In this document: piece by piece, positions 9,895 to 19,586 of the stretch | Layout: each line of letters begins with the position of its first letter | Position numbering within the stretch: position 1 is the stretch's first letter | Origin: Neonectria sp. B-13 | Taxonomy: Eukaryota; Ascomycota; Sordariomycetes; Hypocreales; Nectriaceae | NCBI GenBank assembly: GCA_002682825.1 | Contig: NOKP01000066.1 | Coordinates: 22,837-48,532 of the forward strand | Length of the DNA stretch: 25,696 nt | Reading direction: 5' to 3' | Translations under genes and position numbers: made by a program | The notes under the pieces: model-generated | Databases searched by the model: none | The model's input: only the letters and a program-made list of their open reading frames with translations | What the model was told of the DNA's origin: nothing

Positions 9895-10595
9895 CTTGTA
9901 TGCGTCTGATATCTGAAGTAGAAAAATCTTTTCTGGATAGACCGTTCGTGCCAGTTCCCTGAGGCTCGCTCTCCAGCAAGACTCTAGCTCGGCTCTGCCG
10001 ATATTCTCAATCAACCCCGTTTTGGTCGTCGGGTCTCCAAACTCCCCGGCAGCGATTTGGAAGGTATTCAAACACAAGCCGAGGTTGTTTCGGTCTGCTC
10101 TCTGCACGATCTCCCAAGCCATCTTCCAAGTCCGGGCTCGTGGCGCCCAGCACCTGTTCTCGTATGCGATTCGGAAGCCCTTCTCCGCACAAATGTCTGC
10201 GAGCTTCGCAAGGTCTTCAGCAAGATGATTGATCGAGTTTGAACTCTCTTCAGCATTTGTCGGTCCGATCTTCCATTCATGTTAGTTGTGATGCCCCTAA
10301 TATGAGTGGACGATTCACGTACCTGCAGCATGTCTGTCCCGAGGGCTTCCATCACCCTCAACCATCCTCGCACCTTTTCAACTAAAATTTCTTTTTCAAT
10401 GTCGTGCTGCCCTGATTTCCACCCATCTGAGTATACAAAAGGCTTTAGCATAAGAATCCCAACGTTACATTCCTGTGCTAAAGATTTGATGGCCTTGGCG
10501 ACCTCGACGATAGCATCGTAATGGCTTGTATCCAGTTCTTGGTCGTTTAAGACCTGGCCGTAGGCCAATATATCAGACAGGGTCAAGGCTGTCAC
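9895..10595 (-). pseudogene. 3-dehydroshikimate dehydratase-like TIM-barrel gene, both ends missing
   Basis: Sugar phosphate isomerase/epimerase fold (AP endonuclease family 2, PF01261-like), closest in pattern to fungal 3-dehydroshikimate dehydratases. These convert 3-dehydroshikimate to protocatechuate in quinate catabolism in the cytosol. Two exons join in phase, 10595-10323 and 10269-9895. The 53-nt intron (10322-10270) has GTACGT, a CTAAC branch site and AAG. Marker blocks are ALGTDMLQ, IAYENRCW, NLGLCLNTFQ and KIFLLQISDAYK, the last ending exactly at a GTGAGT donor. The expected third exon is not found. The first roughly 40 residues of the barrel are also missing, and the frame opens without an ATG. 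No stop is seen inside the two exons, so loss seems due to truncation rather than RIP. The quinate-pathway assignment is from family resemblance only. Confidence 0.72.
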
Positions 10596-11609
10596 ATATC
10601 TCTAGATATATATTCATTGACGTCAACGAAACCTTCCAGCCAAGAAGTCAAATAGATTTTACACAAGCGCCCACTCGCATTATTATACGCTCACAATGGG
10701 ATTTTAGGTTTACATAAGTGGGTCTGTGCTCACTCTCCGTAGATTTGGTTGTAATTCTGTCATGATTCATGATGAGATTCATGATGACGCACTTAAATCA
10801 TATCATTCACCCTCTGGATCCGTTCCTAAGCTGGTGATAGGCAATAGCAAAGTGCGTCTTACTGGGGGGTGGGGGTCATCAGACTGACGATCCCGGATCA
10901 TTCTTGACCTATGCCCAGGTACACTAGATAGTGGGGTATGGACGTAAGATACTGTAAAGCCCATTACCATTCTCTCAATGTTTTATTTAACGTCCCTCTA
11001 ACCTCTTCCCCTCCCTAGACCTCCTCTCCCCTCTCTACACGCCATGTTCATCTGAATCATCAACCTACCCTAGAGATAGCCGCAGCTGGAGATGAAACAT
11101 ACCCTATAGTCAATGAAAGCCCGCAGCAGGGAACCACCTCCTGCAGCCGCGCCAAGGGTCTCTCCCCGGTCTTCATGATAGAGGCTGGCTGATATTGTGG
11201 TTGCCATTGTCGCCCGCAACCACGCCTGGCCATCCCGCTGACGGGTAACAGGCTTGAAATAATGCGCCTTCGAGCCGATGACATGCTGGATAGTAGTCTG
11301 CTCTGCGTTTTACGAAGAATGTTTTAGGGGGAGGTTCTAATTTCGCGACGCGAACGACTAAGCACAGCCCCACCTTCTGGCATTACGTGGTTTTAACATC
11401 AGAGATTCTAGCTCACACGTCCTGTGCCCCAATAGGGACTCTACTGGCCTCACGGCCTCGGACGAAAAATATACATACATACATAGGTGGGATGTGGTAG
11501 ATGGTGAGAGTCGAGAAGGTGGCCAGCGATTGTCTAAGAGGTGATGGTTAGGTATATTTGTGGGTAGGTACACTAAATACAAGCGGCGGGTGCGACAGCG
11601 TGTTCTCGA
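10596..11609. other. Gene-free region
   Basis: No supported gene on either strand. Visible features are imperfect repeats of gattcatgatga (about 10762-10792), a pyrimidine-rich stretch (about 10990-11040) and a short acat microsatellite (about 11470-11486). Open frames are short and show no recognised motif. Confidence 0.5.
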
Positions 11610-12599
11610 TTCCTAAGTCTAGAACTACTATACAGTTCAAGCTATCTACCTTGACTAGGTAGAGCTACTCTCACACCTCTAACTACAGTCTTTTATGCTG
11701 CTTAAGGAGCTGCATCTCTACCTTATCTCTATAGATCACTTTAATGCGATCTATATTTCAAGCATCTTTTACTACTGCTGCATATCTCTAACCCTATTAG
11801 CCCTCATTCAGTCACATCTCCTCCTCGATGGCTTATCATACTCCCCTAACTTGCGCTTTGCCCTTGTCCTCCTCGCTCACCCTTGATATGTCGATAGTAC
11901 AATATAGGGAGTCCGTGAACGAGGAGGGCGTCGTGCGCATTGGCGAGAGAGTTCTGACGTTGCTCAGCTGGCTCGTTTGCGGGGTGCGAGCTATATCTGC
12001 GTACGATGGCTGCGGACTCGTCTAGGCGGTGTTGGCAGTGAGGCTCCTCGTCATCGTGTCCAGCTGTCCTCGCATCTGTTTCAGCTCTTCTGCTGTCTGT
12101 TCGTGCATTTGGTTTAGTTCCTCTACTATCTATTCTCGCGTCACCTTCAGCTCCTCGGCTATCTGTGACTTGATCAACTGTATTTCCTCTTGGAGGTATT
12201 GGATCATTTCCAGCTGGTCGCTCATGATCTTCATCATTTATTAGTCCTCCATCCACGCGTTCCATAGCATCTGTAACACTTTCCGCTATTCGCTTATAAG
12301 GTGACTCGATGTTTCCTGAAGTATTGTTTAGCATCACCCGGATCAGCGGCCCATTGCTACTTGCCCCAGCGTCCATCGCTCGTGTTCTGTCGGCAACGTT
12401 ACCATAGTCGCTGTCCTTTACTCCCGTCTCCTTCATAGCACTTTTTCCCGAGGTTTCGATCCTGCTCCCGGTTGTGTGCAGATTCTCCCGAGCCTTCGCG
12501 GTCATTTTGGAGCTTCTCGATGACCGACGCGTGGCGGTCGCTAAGGTGTTCAGCTCCCCGCTTCCAACTACCATTTTCCTCCTGGCTAGGCGCGTCCAT
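11610..12599 (-). pseudogene. Tad-type LINE ORF1 (gag-like) fragment, heavily transition-mutated
   Basis: The first ORF of a fungal non-LTR retrotransposon, a nucleic-acid-binding gag-like protein. It starts at ATG 12599 with WKRGAEHLSDRHASVI. It continues in a second frame with NTSGNIESPYKRIAESV (about 12340) and in a third from 12237 (DQLEMIQYLQEEIQLIKSQ, coiled coil). Then come PSYADIARTP, TDSLYCTIDISRV, AIEEEM, AAVVKDA, DRIKVIYRD and LYLVKVD. Many in-frame stops interrupt the last part (11610-11850), at places where the family has Arg, Gln or Trp, and Cys/Thr residues are replaced by Tyr/Ile. All of these fit C:G to T:A changes. The zinc knuckles and the reverse transcriptase ORF are absent, so the copy is truncated at about 11610. 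Confidence 0.8.
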
Positions 12600-12650
12600 T
12601 TCGCGATGCGGCGGCTACAAAAACCCCAGACCTAGCGCTCACCGTGCAAA

Positions 12651-12686
12651 GAGTGTAAAGAGTGTAAAGAGTGTAAAGAGTATAAA
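12651..12686 (+). repeat. 9-bp tandem repeat (gagtgtaaa) x4
   Basis: Three exact gagtgtaaa units followed by gagtataaa, with a looser partial unit before. They lie about 50 bp upstream of the LINE ORF1 start on that ORF's strand, so they would fall in its 5' untranslated or promoter region. Slippage alone could also explain them. Confidence 0.95.
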
Positions 12687-12689
12687 TAG

Positions 12690-12902
12690 TAGGGTCGAAA
12701 TGGCGAGATTCCCTCAAAGAGCCTTTCAAGCAGTCAGTTCCCATGGGAGCCCATTGCGGATGAACACCGCAGTGTTGTGGAGTTTACCCATTGGGCCGAT
12801 ACTCCGCCAGCCGGCGGTGTCATTGCGCTCCTTGCGCCTAATTAGTAGGTAGGTGATAGAATTGGAGGGTATTCCCAAGTAAAGAAACCGTATTCTGTCC
12901 TA
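12690..12902. other. Short spacer
   Basis: No gene seen. It holds the likely 3' flank of the DUF7703 gene and the 5' flank of the LINE remnant. Confidence 0.5.
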
Positions 12903-14040
12903 TTAGAAACCGCGAGTTGCCAGATGGACCTCGGAAGATGTCTTCGACTCCCCGTCATATGCCTTCACTGCTCCAGTCGTTGAGTCGGCCGATGACTTTC
13001 TGCAGATGCTCCCCGTCTCATCATCCTGCCTTTCCTCCCTGTGGAGAGTAATCTCCGTCGTCATCATGACCCTATTGTCATTCCGAGCCGGCGATATCTG
13101 TGCTCTGTCCTTGGAGCCTTCGCTGCCTGCCATGGCATATGCTTGATATGAGACGCCAGTAGGCTTGCCACCTTCTTCGCCGGTGAAGGTTTCCAGGGGA
13201 ATACTGGTGTTGTTAACTGTGTTATGGCTTCGACTTCGTGGGCCAGAGCTGGCGTTCTTGCTTCCGGTCGTCATTTCGACGAGGCGATTTAGGATAGTGA
13301 ACTCCAGTTTCAGCTTTGTGCTGTAGACAAAGGACTTGTACGATGTCTGATACTCGTATTGGTTCGCATACTCAAGACCAACGATGGTGATGTCGAGAAG
13401 GATGATGAGGACGTTGACAAGGACAAGGTGCTTCATCAAACGGCAACTTGACCTGGTGTTCCCCATATACCGTTCGAGCCTCATAAGCTTGGCCGTTTCG
13501 ATGATGTAGAAACTGGATAGGATGATTTCTTGGAGAAAGAAGATAGTGACCTGGATCTTTTCCATAATGGAATAGGGCTTCTGCCACATCTCAGGGCTAC
13601 TAGAGAAAGAACCATAGATCATGGGGACGATAGCGCCATGGCAGATAATTGCGTCGGTGATGATCATCCATAAGATCAGCCTGAGACGTTTTCGGTTCCG
13701 CAGCACCAAATGCAGCCGGGACCAAAGCACCATTGACTGTCCGGTGACCATGCACACCCAGCCGGTCACAATAAACGTGCAAGAAAGGTAACCCAGCGAC
13801 GGGGACCCGAAGTACTTGATGAGGAAGCCCGCGCAGTACAAGGGAATGCCCCAAGTGGCGATGAGGAAGGTCCAAAAGTACAGCCCGGCATGACGTTTAA
13901 ACGTTCCCAGGATGATGCAGTTGAGCTCGATGACATTGTAAAAGGAGATTGCAAGGAAGACGAGGATGATGGTTAGGGATGTTTGGGAGTAGCCGTCAAC
14001 CCCCGGAACCGAAGCCGCGAGCCTTCATCCAAATCGCCAT
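12903..14040 (-). CDS. DUF7703-type integral membrane protein (one apparent frameshift near the start)
   Basis: Fungal multi-pass membrane protein of unknown function. From the N-terminus it has hydrophobic segments around SLTIILVFLAISFYNVIEL, GLYFWTFLIATWGI, LSCTFIVTGWVCMVTG, LRLILWMIITDAIIC, VTIFFLQEIILSSFYI and HLVLVNVLIILLDITIVGLE. A conserved amphipathic stretch (YSTKLKLEFTILNRLV) and a hydrophilic Ser/Thr-rich tail follow, with the stop at 12903-12905. The ELN...TFKRHAGLYFW and TGWVCMVTGQ...RLHLVLRNRKRLRL blocks are the family signature. The frame is open back to about 14003 but has no ATG. ATG 14040 is in a frame one base away and would join if the run of five C (14000-14004, plus strand) were four. 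This could be a sequencing error, a recent mutation or an unrecognised exon. Upstream 14040-14900 is probably its promoter. Confidence 0.75.
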
Positions 14041-15847
14041 TGGAGGTTGCAAGGAGATACTTCTTGCTTGGTAATGGAATGAATTAATCATAAGGAAGGG
14101 TTGCCTAAAACATGAGCGGCGGCGAACGGATGGCATCTGTTTGAAGACAGGAAGAAGAAGGAAAGAGCAAAGCGGTCTTTCGAGCCTAGATAAAAGTAGA
14201 CGGTCGATGGTTACGAGCCACGCACTCGGCTGCGCTCCTGTGACCGTTGCGGTTTCACGCTGACTCGCTCCCCGGGCTGGCAGGCAATGCAAGGTGCAGA
14301 GGGAGGGAAGCCACTTGGGAAGACCTGGATGTCGGTTTCGACTTGAGACCTTGGGAAACGACCAGTGAGAGCCTTGAAGCGCATGGACTTAGCACGTCGT
14401 CAAGCTGCAGGGGGGATCTCGGCCTCTCTATCCGGAGGCAAGGGTGACCTTGGACCCTGGGAGCGGCCCCAGCCTAGGCTTTGACTATTTGCTAGTGCGT
14501 CTCCCCTCTACATGCAGCACCAACGCTTCCTCTACCAGCAAGCCCTATCATTAAAGTATCAAAGCCCCCAAGCCATTCAGCCCAGCCATCTCGGCATCGA
14601 GTCCTATTCCCCGCTCCCCTTACGTACCCTCGGGCTCCTAGTGTATCCGGCCTAACGGATGTCGGTAGCTGAGCGATTAACGGACGCCACCCACAGCGCC
14701 TATTTGTGGGGGAACCCGCCAACATGGTAATTAATGGCTGCGATAACAAGGGTATGAAAAAGCACGATCAGCGACATTGTGGCTCCCCCCGCCATTTGTA
14801 GTGGACATTTGATCCTCTTAGCGTTGGCCCAGCCTAAATCCGAGCTCTAGTGGGTTAATTCAAACTTTAGCCACACAAACTCACACAACCTGGCCACCTA
14901 CTTAGTAACTGGCCCTTCTGCACTTTCGTGACAATTAATGGCTTGTCACTGGTTTCAGTCCTATCACCAGGAAGAATGCCATTCCGTTGTCAAGACTCCG
15001 CGGAGCGAGACTGTCTGTATGTCTGTGATGTGTGGAGACATACCGGGCGCCAGCGTATTGAAGCGCGCCACCTACACGGTTCGATGCTTTGCTCCGGAAA
15101 CGTGGAGCCTGGGATGATCGCGCGAACTCACGGTTACTGCCCGAAGCGCTGAGCTCGAATACGAAAGCTTATTTCATACACTCTGTGTGCATGTAATCCC
15201 ATCGCGATTATCAGCTCGGGATTGGCGCCGTTCGAGTTGATGGCACAGACTCTCGGGCATCTCGAGAAGGCGGGAAAGCTTTTTCGTCGTGAGGGTGACA
15301 TCAGATTTCTTGCCTTGAAGTGCCGCGTAGTAGTCGGCGCGTTAGACAAGTATTGACCGTGGATGGAAGCAAGGAGGAATGAAGAGGCATGGTCAGTCAG
15401 GGCTCTCTCGACTTTGCCAGCCTTCCACATCAGACCGACATGGCGGCATGGCGGCATGCCTACAACAACGCATGCAGGCAGCCTGAAAAAATGTGGTCAT
15501 AGCATGTGTGAATTGGGCACCCCAGCAAACGTCCGCGTCTGATGGGACAACAGCTGGCAACGAGTGGCAGCCACAGGGGCCGGGGAGCGAGGCTAACTTG
15601 TCGGCAGACCCCGTGACTGGTGCCCTTTGATGTGACTTCAGGCCATGGTACAGGCCATGGTAACTGAGACAGCAACTGCGCCAGACAGTCAGGCATTTTG
15701 TTAGCTTATCACGGGTAAAGGCACCATTGCTCAAGCATATTTTAACTTGTGAGAAATTCATATTGAGCATAAGGCTGTGGGCATGACCCTAATGGCGGAG
15801 CCTAACGGAAGGGGTTTTGTCTAATGGTACCCTATACCAGCGCTGCC
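14041..15847. other. Long intergenic region, no gene supported
   Basis: About 1.8 kb without a recognised gene. The part next to 14040 is presumably the promoter of the minus-strand membrane protein gene. Small curiosities are a gccatggtac/gccatggtaa direct repeat near 15642-15663 and a catggcgg repeat near 15438-15455. Open frames of 60-125 codons occur on both strands but carry no motif I can name. Confidence 0.5.
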
Positions 15848-15894
15848 GCCAAGTCAAGTAAGTCAAGTTGGCCACCCAACTTGACTTGCTTGGC
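15848..15894. repeat. Imperfect inverted repeat (long hairpin)
   Basis: The left arm from 15848 (gccaag...aagtcaagttgg) pairs with the right arm ending at 15894 (ccaacttgactt...cttggc). The left arm carries an extra tcaagt. The loop is only a few bases. It lies just upstream of the lysophospholipase remnant and may mark a small inverted-repeat element (MITE) or a breakpoint. Confidence 0.8.
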
Positions 15895-15910
15895 AACATG
15901 TCAGAGGTCC

Positions 15911-16425
15911 AAGGAGGGCATCTCGACACAGAATAGCGAGTTCCCAAAGGTCCCAGATCAAAATACGTTTATCATCTGGTCCTAAATAAGCGTCCGACCT
16001 TCTTCGGGTGCGACACAGACACCAACAACTCGTCAGGACCGCTGATTGTCTACCTCCCCAACGCGCCGATACGTATCAGTCCAACTTCACAACCTTCGAC
16101 CTCGAATACAGTAATACTGAGCGGGAAGAGATCATTCGTAACGGATACAACGTCGCAACCATGGGCAACGGCACAGTAGACTCCGACTGGCCCGCCTGTA
16201 TAAGCTGCGCGGTGTTGGCACGCAGCCTGGTCTGCGCAGGTACGGATATGCCATCCAAATGTGTAGACTGCTTTGCGAGGTACTGTTGGAACGGCACGAC
16301 GAACTCGACGACACCGGGTATACGAGCCGGAGCAGATCATCACCAGTGGCGTAGGGCACCCGGAGCCGTTTATGAGGGCGATAGGGGCTACTATGTTGGT
16401 CATTTTCATAGTGCTGTACGTGTGA
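15911..16425 (+). pseudogene. C-terminal fragment of a GPI-type lysophospholipase (phospholipase B)
   Basis: Remnant of a fungal secreted or cell-surface lysophospholipase (cPLA2-type catalytic family, PF01735-like). Only the last part is present, so the catalytic Ser motif is missing. Recognisable blocks in order are FPKVPDQNTF (15941), PTFFGCDTD and [11 protein letters not shown] (about 15990-16065), then [38 protein letters not shown] and [16 protein letters not shown]. After a further frame change comes [11 protein letters not shown] hydrophobic tail ([12 protein letters not shown]) ends at TGA 16423-16425 and looks like a GPI-anchor signal. At least three frame changes separate the blocks, so the gene is dead. 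The paired cysteines of the C-terminal domain are still visible. Confidence 0.8.
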
Positions 16426-16710
16426 TTTGAGTAACTGGAGATGGGAGAATGTGATGAACACTGTCACGATGGCTCTGGTGGACTGTATGATCTCTCTGAT
16501 GCGCAAGACGAAATCTGATACACAAGGTACATGTCCGAGTCACCTTCCGTTTCATTCCTGATTCAGTCTGCTTCACCCTTCGTTCCTTGGGAATTTTCCA
16601 ATTACAAACTGGTTATGACAGATCTCGTTAAAACACAAAATAGACTTTGGTGTTGCCAGTTGTGGCTTTTTCCCTCAGCGAATTCCTCAGTATGCCCTCG
16701 CCCAGGCTAG
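16426..16710. other. Spacer without a recognised gene
   Basis: No supported gene. The N-terminal exon(s) of the bZIP gene would be expected here, but none can be recognised. Confidence 0.45.
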
Positions 16711-17184
16711 ACTGTAGTAGTAGGCACTAAGAAGACAAACCATTCAACTGTTCGCCGCACGAGGAATGCCAGCAGCAACGGCGTTCATCCAGCCCAACAG
16801 GGCAACGATCGCATTAAAAGAACCCAGGAACGAAACCGAATCGCAGCCAACAAGTTCCGTGTCAAGCAGAGGGAAGAACAGACGAGACTGGAGTCTAGCA
16901 AGCAGGACCTGGAGCGTATCCACCGCGATCTTTCCACCTGCATGGCCGACCTGACGTTCGAGGTGTACGAGCTTAAGATGCAACTTCTACAACACTCGGG
17001 ATGCAGTTGTACCCTCATTTAGAACTACCTCGTCCATGAGTCCGGTCGATATGTACAAGCATTCGAAGAGAAGTCGCAGGGAGGCCTCATATCGACGGTT
17101 GTAGCACCCGGTGCGACCCGAGCAAGGATGAAAATGAGATTAAAACAGGGCGAGGATGGCAAAGATGATAAGACGCCATTGTAG
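16711..17184 (+). pseudogene. bZIP transcription factor fragment with in-frame TAG
   Basis: The frame contains a basic region QERNRIAANKFRVKQREE matching the bZIP pattern N-x2-AA-x2-F-R (Asn at 16834). A heptad-like zipper follows (LESSKQDLERIHRDL, then MADLTFEVYELKMQLLQH) and the CSCTLI tail seen in fungal ATF/CREB-like factors. A TAG at 17020-17022 interrupts this tail. Beyond it the same frame continues as NYLVHESGRYVQAF, as in intact relatives, up to a TAG at 17182. A Gln (CAG) in place of the TAG is likely ancestral. There is no ATG in frame after the upstream stop (16708), so the N-terminal activation region has been lost or sits in an unrecognised exon. DNA binding would be in the nucleus. 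Function is inferred from the motif alone. Confidence 0.8.
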
Positions 17185-17305
17185 AGAACCTCCGGGGTGG
17201 ATGTGTTATCTCAAAGCTTGTGTAGTGATATTGTTTGGGGATTTGGGGACGGGGATTTGACCGGCCTATTAGCCACAGATTGTTCCTTTTTCCTTTTCTA
17301 CTTAC

Positions 17306-17460
17306 CTGTCTCGAGGTCTGTACCACGGAGAGGTCATCTCGATCTCGTTTTCCAGGGCCCCTGCCTTCATCACCGTGCCGTCCACGACCCGGTTCCGTGG
17401 GTGGCTAGGGTTCTTGACGCGGTTGACTAACGAAGGGCGGTTGTTATGATGTCTCGACAT
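17306..17460 (-). CDS. Possible first exon of an unidentified gene
   Basis: ATG 17460 opens 51 codons (starting MSRHHNNRPSLVNRV, later MTSPWYRPRD) that end exactly at an AG/GTAAGT donor (17305 downwards). Codon content looks protein-like, but no continuing exon with a sensible frame was found before the bZIP fragment. It could be a truncated gene start or chance. Not recognised. Confidence 0.2.
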
Positions 17461-18260
17461 GTGATAAGCGTTGCATTAGACCAGCGTGTGACGAGGACGG
17501 CCTTAAGTGTTACACAAATGTGGCTCGACCCCATGTTCACGGCACCTCAGAGAAGGACTTGCGTAGTACAAGTTGCAAGCAATGGCGGGAAATTTCTCGA
17601 TGGGGGCGCAAGCTAAGCGGGCCGCATCATATAACAAAGGATAATCACAATGGTTTGGCTCTATGGCAAAGGCGTCTCTTTTTATTTATTTTTACGGCCT
17701 CCACGTCCACCGTTTTAGCATGCCCGGCCCCCGACTTGCTACTTCGGCTTTATTAGCCTTCGACCCCCTCAACGGTTGGCTATCTGGATGAGATCCGGAC
17801 CATGGCGTCAATGAGGTGGGGGATGCATCCAAGTTTGATCACCGCGCTAGCATAGGACTAGTCGAATCTCGAGGGGTTACAGAGCTTGAATTGATGCGCA
17901 TTGATCGCTGACTGCATGATCTAAAGGACTTTGAATGTTACCCTAACCCCTGCGGCCTCACCTTGCTGCTGCCATCGCTCAGCCTTATAATCTCTGGTCC
18001 TTTCGAACATTCAGCAAGGCCACGCCATTGACTCCGATGCCCTACTCGAACGATAAAAACTACCCACAGCATTGGTGGGCCCGTTCCGAAGCAAGGTATA
18101 TTTGAAGTACAGCGACCATAGCCCTGGAAATTGGGTCTATTAGGTCAAACCTGCAGGGCTCTTATGGATCCTTCCCGCCGGCACACACCCACAGGACGTA
18201 CCTTAAGAATCCGTCGCAGGGTTAGAAATCGCCCAGAAACCAGTGCTTTTGGGCTCCTGA
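17461..18260. other. Gene-free spacer
   Basis: Nothing recognised on either strand. Frames of 60-80 codons are present without motifs. Confidence 0.45.
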
Positions 18261-18650
18261 CGGAAAAACACAGCGTCATCCACAACGGAGCAGCTGGTGG
18301 ACAGGGCCATCGGTCGACTCAAGGGGTTCTCTTTCCTCCACACACGCAGAACAGACGCGGGCGAGCGGAGCTTCGAGATGCACAAGCTTGTGCAGGAGGC
18401 TGCTCGGTACGACCTTATCACGAGGAGGGTCCTAGAAAGGAAGCGGATGAAGCCAAAGTCAAGCCCCCAGGACATAATGAGGATGACTTTCGAGAAGCAG
18501 CGTGAGGCCGAGAGGGGGATCTGGGACGGTAGAGGCGACACATACTTCTCGAATGGTGCTCTAGAGGTCATGAGAGATCTCTTCCCCGAACGCAAGAGAG
18601 AGATGTGGACACAATGCGAAAAGTACTTGAGGCATGTGGCGGAGCAATGA
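18261..18650 (+). pseudogene. Inverted fragment of an NLR (STAND) protein, region after the NB-ARC domain
   Basis: One open frame contains GRLKGFSFLHTR, RSFEMHKLVQEAARY, YFSNGALEVMRDLFPE and WTQCEKYLRHV. These are the conserved blocks that follow the ATPase domain in fungal NB-ARC/TPR proteins (winged-helix end and the linker to the repeats). There is no start, no P-loop and no TPR array. An in-frame TGA (18258-18260) closes it upstream. It points in the opposite direction to the N-terminal half of an NLR lying immediately to its right, so the two are best explained as one gene split by an inversion with loss of the middle. Confidence 0.7.
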
Positions 18651-18671
18651 CGGCCCTCGAAAGGAGTTCAT

Positions 18672-19586
18672 GGAGCAGAGTAGCCCGTACCAAACCGCCC
18701 ATGCCTACGAGGGCCATGCGGCCGGCGGTGCCTGTGTATTGTTCCTTTATCCACGCCATAATATCCGGCCGATCAACGAAGTCAGGGTCTCGGTCGAACG
18801 GGACGCTGAAGCATGGTTTGCGAGCAATTGGTGTGCTCGTTCGGGTTGGAGCGAGATGCCTTCGAGCTTCTGACGTGTACCGAGCAAAATTGTACTGCGA
18901 AAACGATGCTCTCAGCCCACTCCGTCGTGCCAAAACCTTCAGACAGTTTTCTGACTCATGTTTGGTCAATTTGCAGATATAGCATGATGGTCTGTTTGTA
19001 GTGTTCTAGGTTAGAGACGATCCCGCTGACCTCCTTTCTGTCAAGGGCAAGGACCACAACCATCGTGAATAACTTCACGGTCAGCGTGAACACTACACCA
19101 TAACTGGCGTCAGGCAACAGCCTGCTGCCTAGGAGATCAGCAGACTAAACATAGGTATAAGAGACTGACCCTCGTCGCTCCTTTAGATAGGAAATCAAGC
19201 GCTCATTTGATCTTCATTATCCATCCGTGCCTGCGATACTTGATATCGAACGGCCACTTGAGGGCACGAAGTCCGAAACGACGCATAGCCTTACGGGCTT
19301 TGCCCGGATCCAGCCTGCTCTGCAGCTGGACCAACTCTGACCTACAGCCGTTGAGAGAGTCGATCAATTTTCGCGACGTCGCAAGCGCTTGATTATTCGC
19401 GTCATTAAGAAGACGCTGAGCTCCTTGGAGGCATGCGCTTAGGTCGTCCGACCGGCTTTGGAGGCTTGTGATGTCGACCCTAGCGTTTCCAACGGCGGTG
19501 GAGTATTGAAGGCAGAGTGTCGCGACTTTGGCGGAGAGGTCGATGATTGCGATGACACTTGCGGCGAGTCCTACCGCCTCGGCCAT
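18672..19586 (-). pseudogene. N-terminal half of a fungal STAND/NLR gene up to the P-loop
   Basis: Fungal NLR-like proteins act in non-self recognition and regulated cell death. ATG 19586 (context gccATGgc) opens MAEAVGLAASVIAIIDLSAK, the fungal STAND N-terminal domain (PF17111/HeLo-like group). Exon 1 runs 19586-19240. A 202-nt intron (19239-19038, GTATCG...CAG, CTGAC branch site) joins it in phase to 19037-18959 (KEVSGIVSNLEHYKQT...LQIDQT), which then meets TGA 18958-18956. Family members usually splice on here. A later frame (about 18900-18690) gives PFDRDPDFVDRPDIMAWIKEQ and MALVGMGG, the start of the NB-ARC P-loop. The Walker A lysine is missing and the similarity stops at about 18690. 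The rest of the protein is absent on this strand, and a later part lies inverted at 18261-18650. Confidence 0.75.

Noticed and set aside
11846..12574. 242-codon minus-strand open frame
   Set aside because: Only its middle part (about 12340-12245) agrees with the LINE ORF1; the rest is a wrong frame of the same frameshifted relic.
15070..15100. ggttcga word suggesting a tRNA T-arm
   Set aside because: No acceptor stem, D-arm or anticodon arm can be folded around it.
15134..15770. Minus-strand frames of 78-125 codons
   Set aside because: No motif, start context or splice structure; composition looks non-coding.
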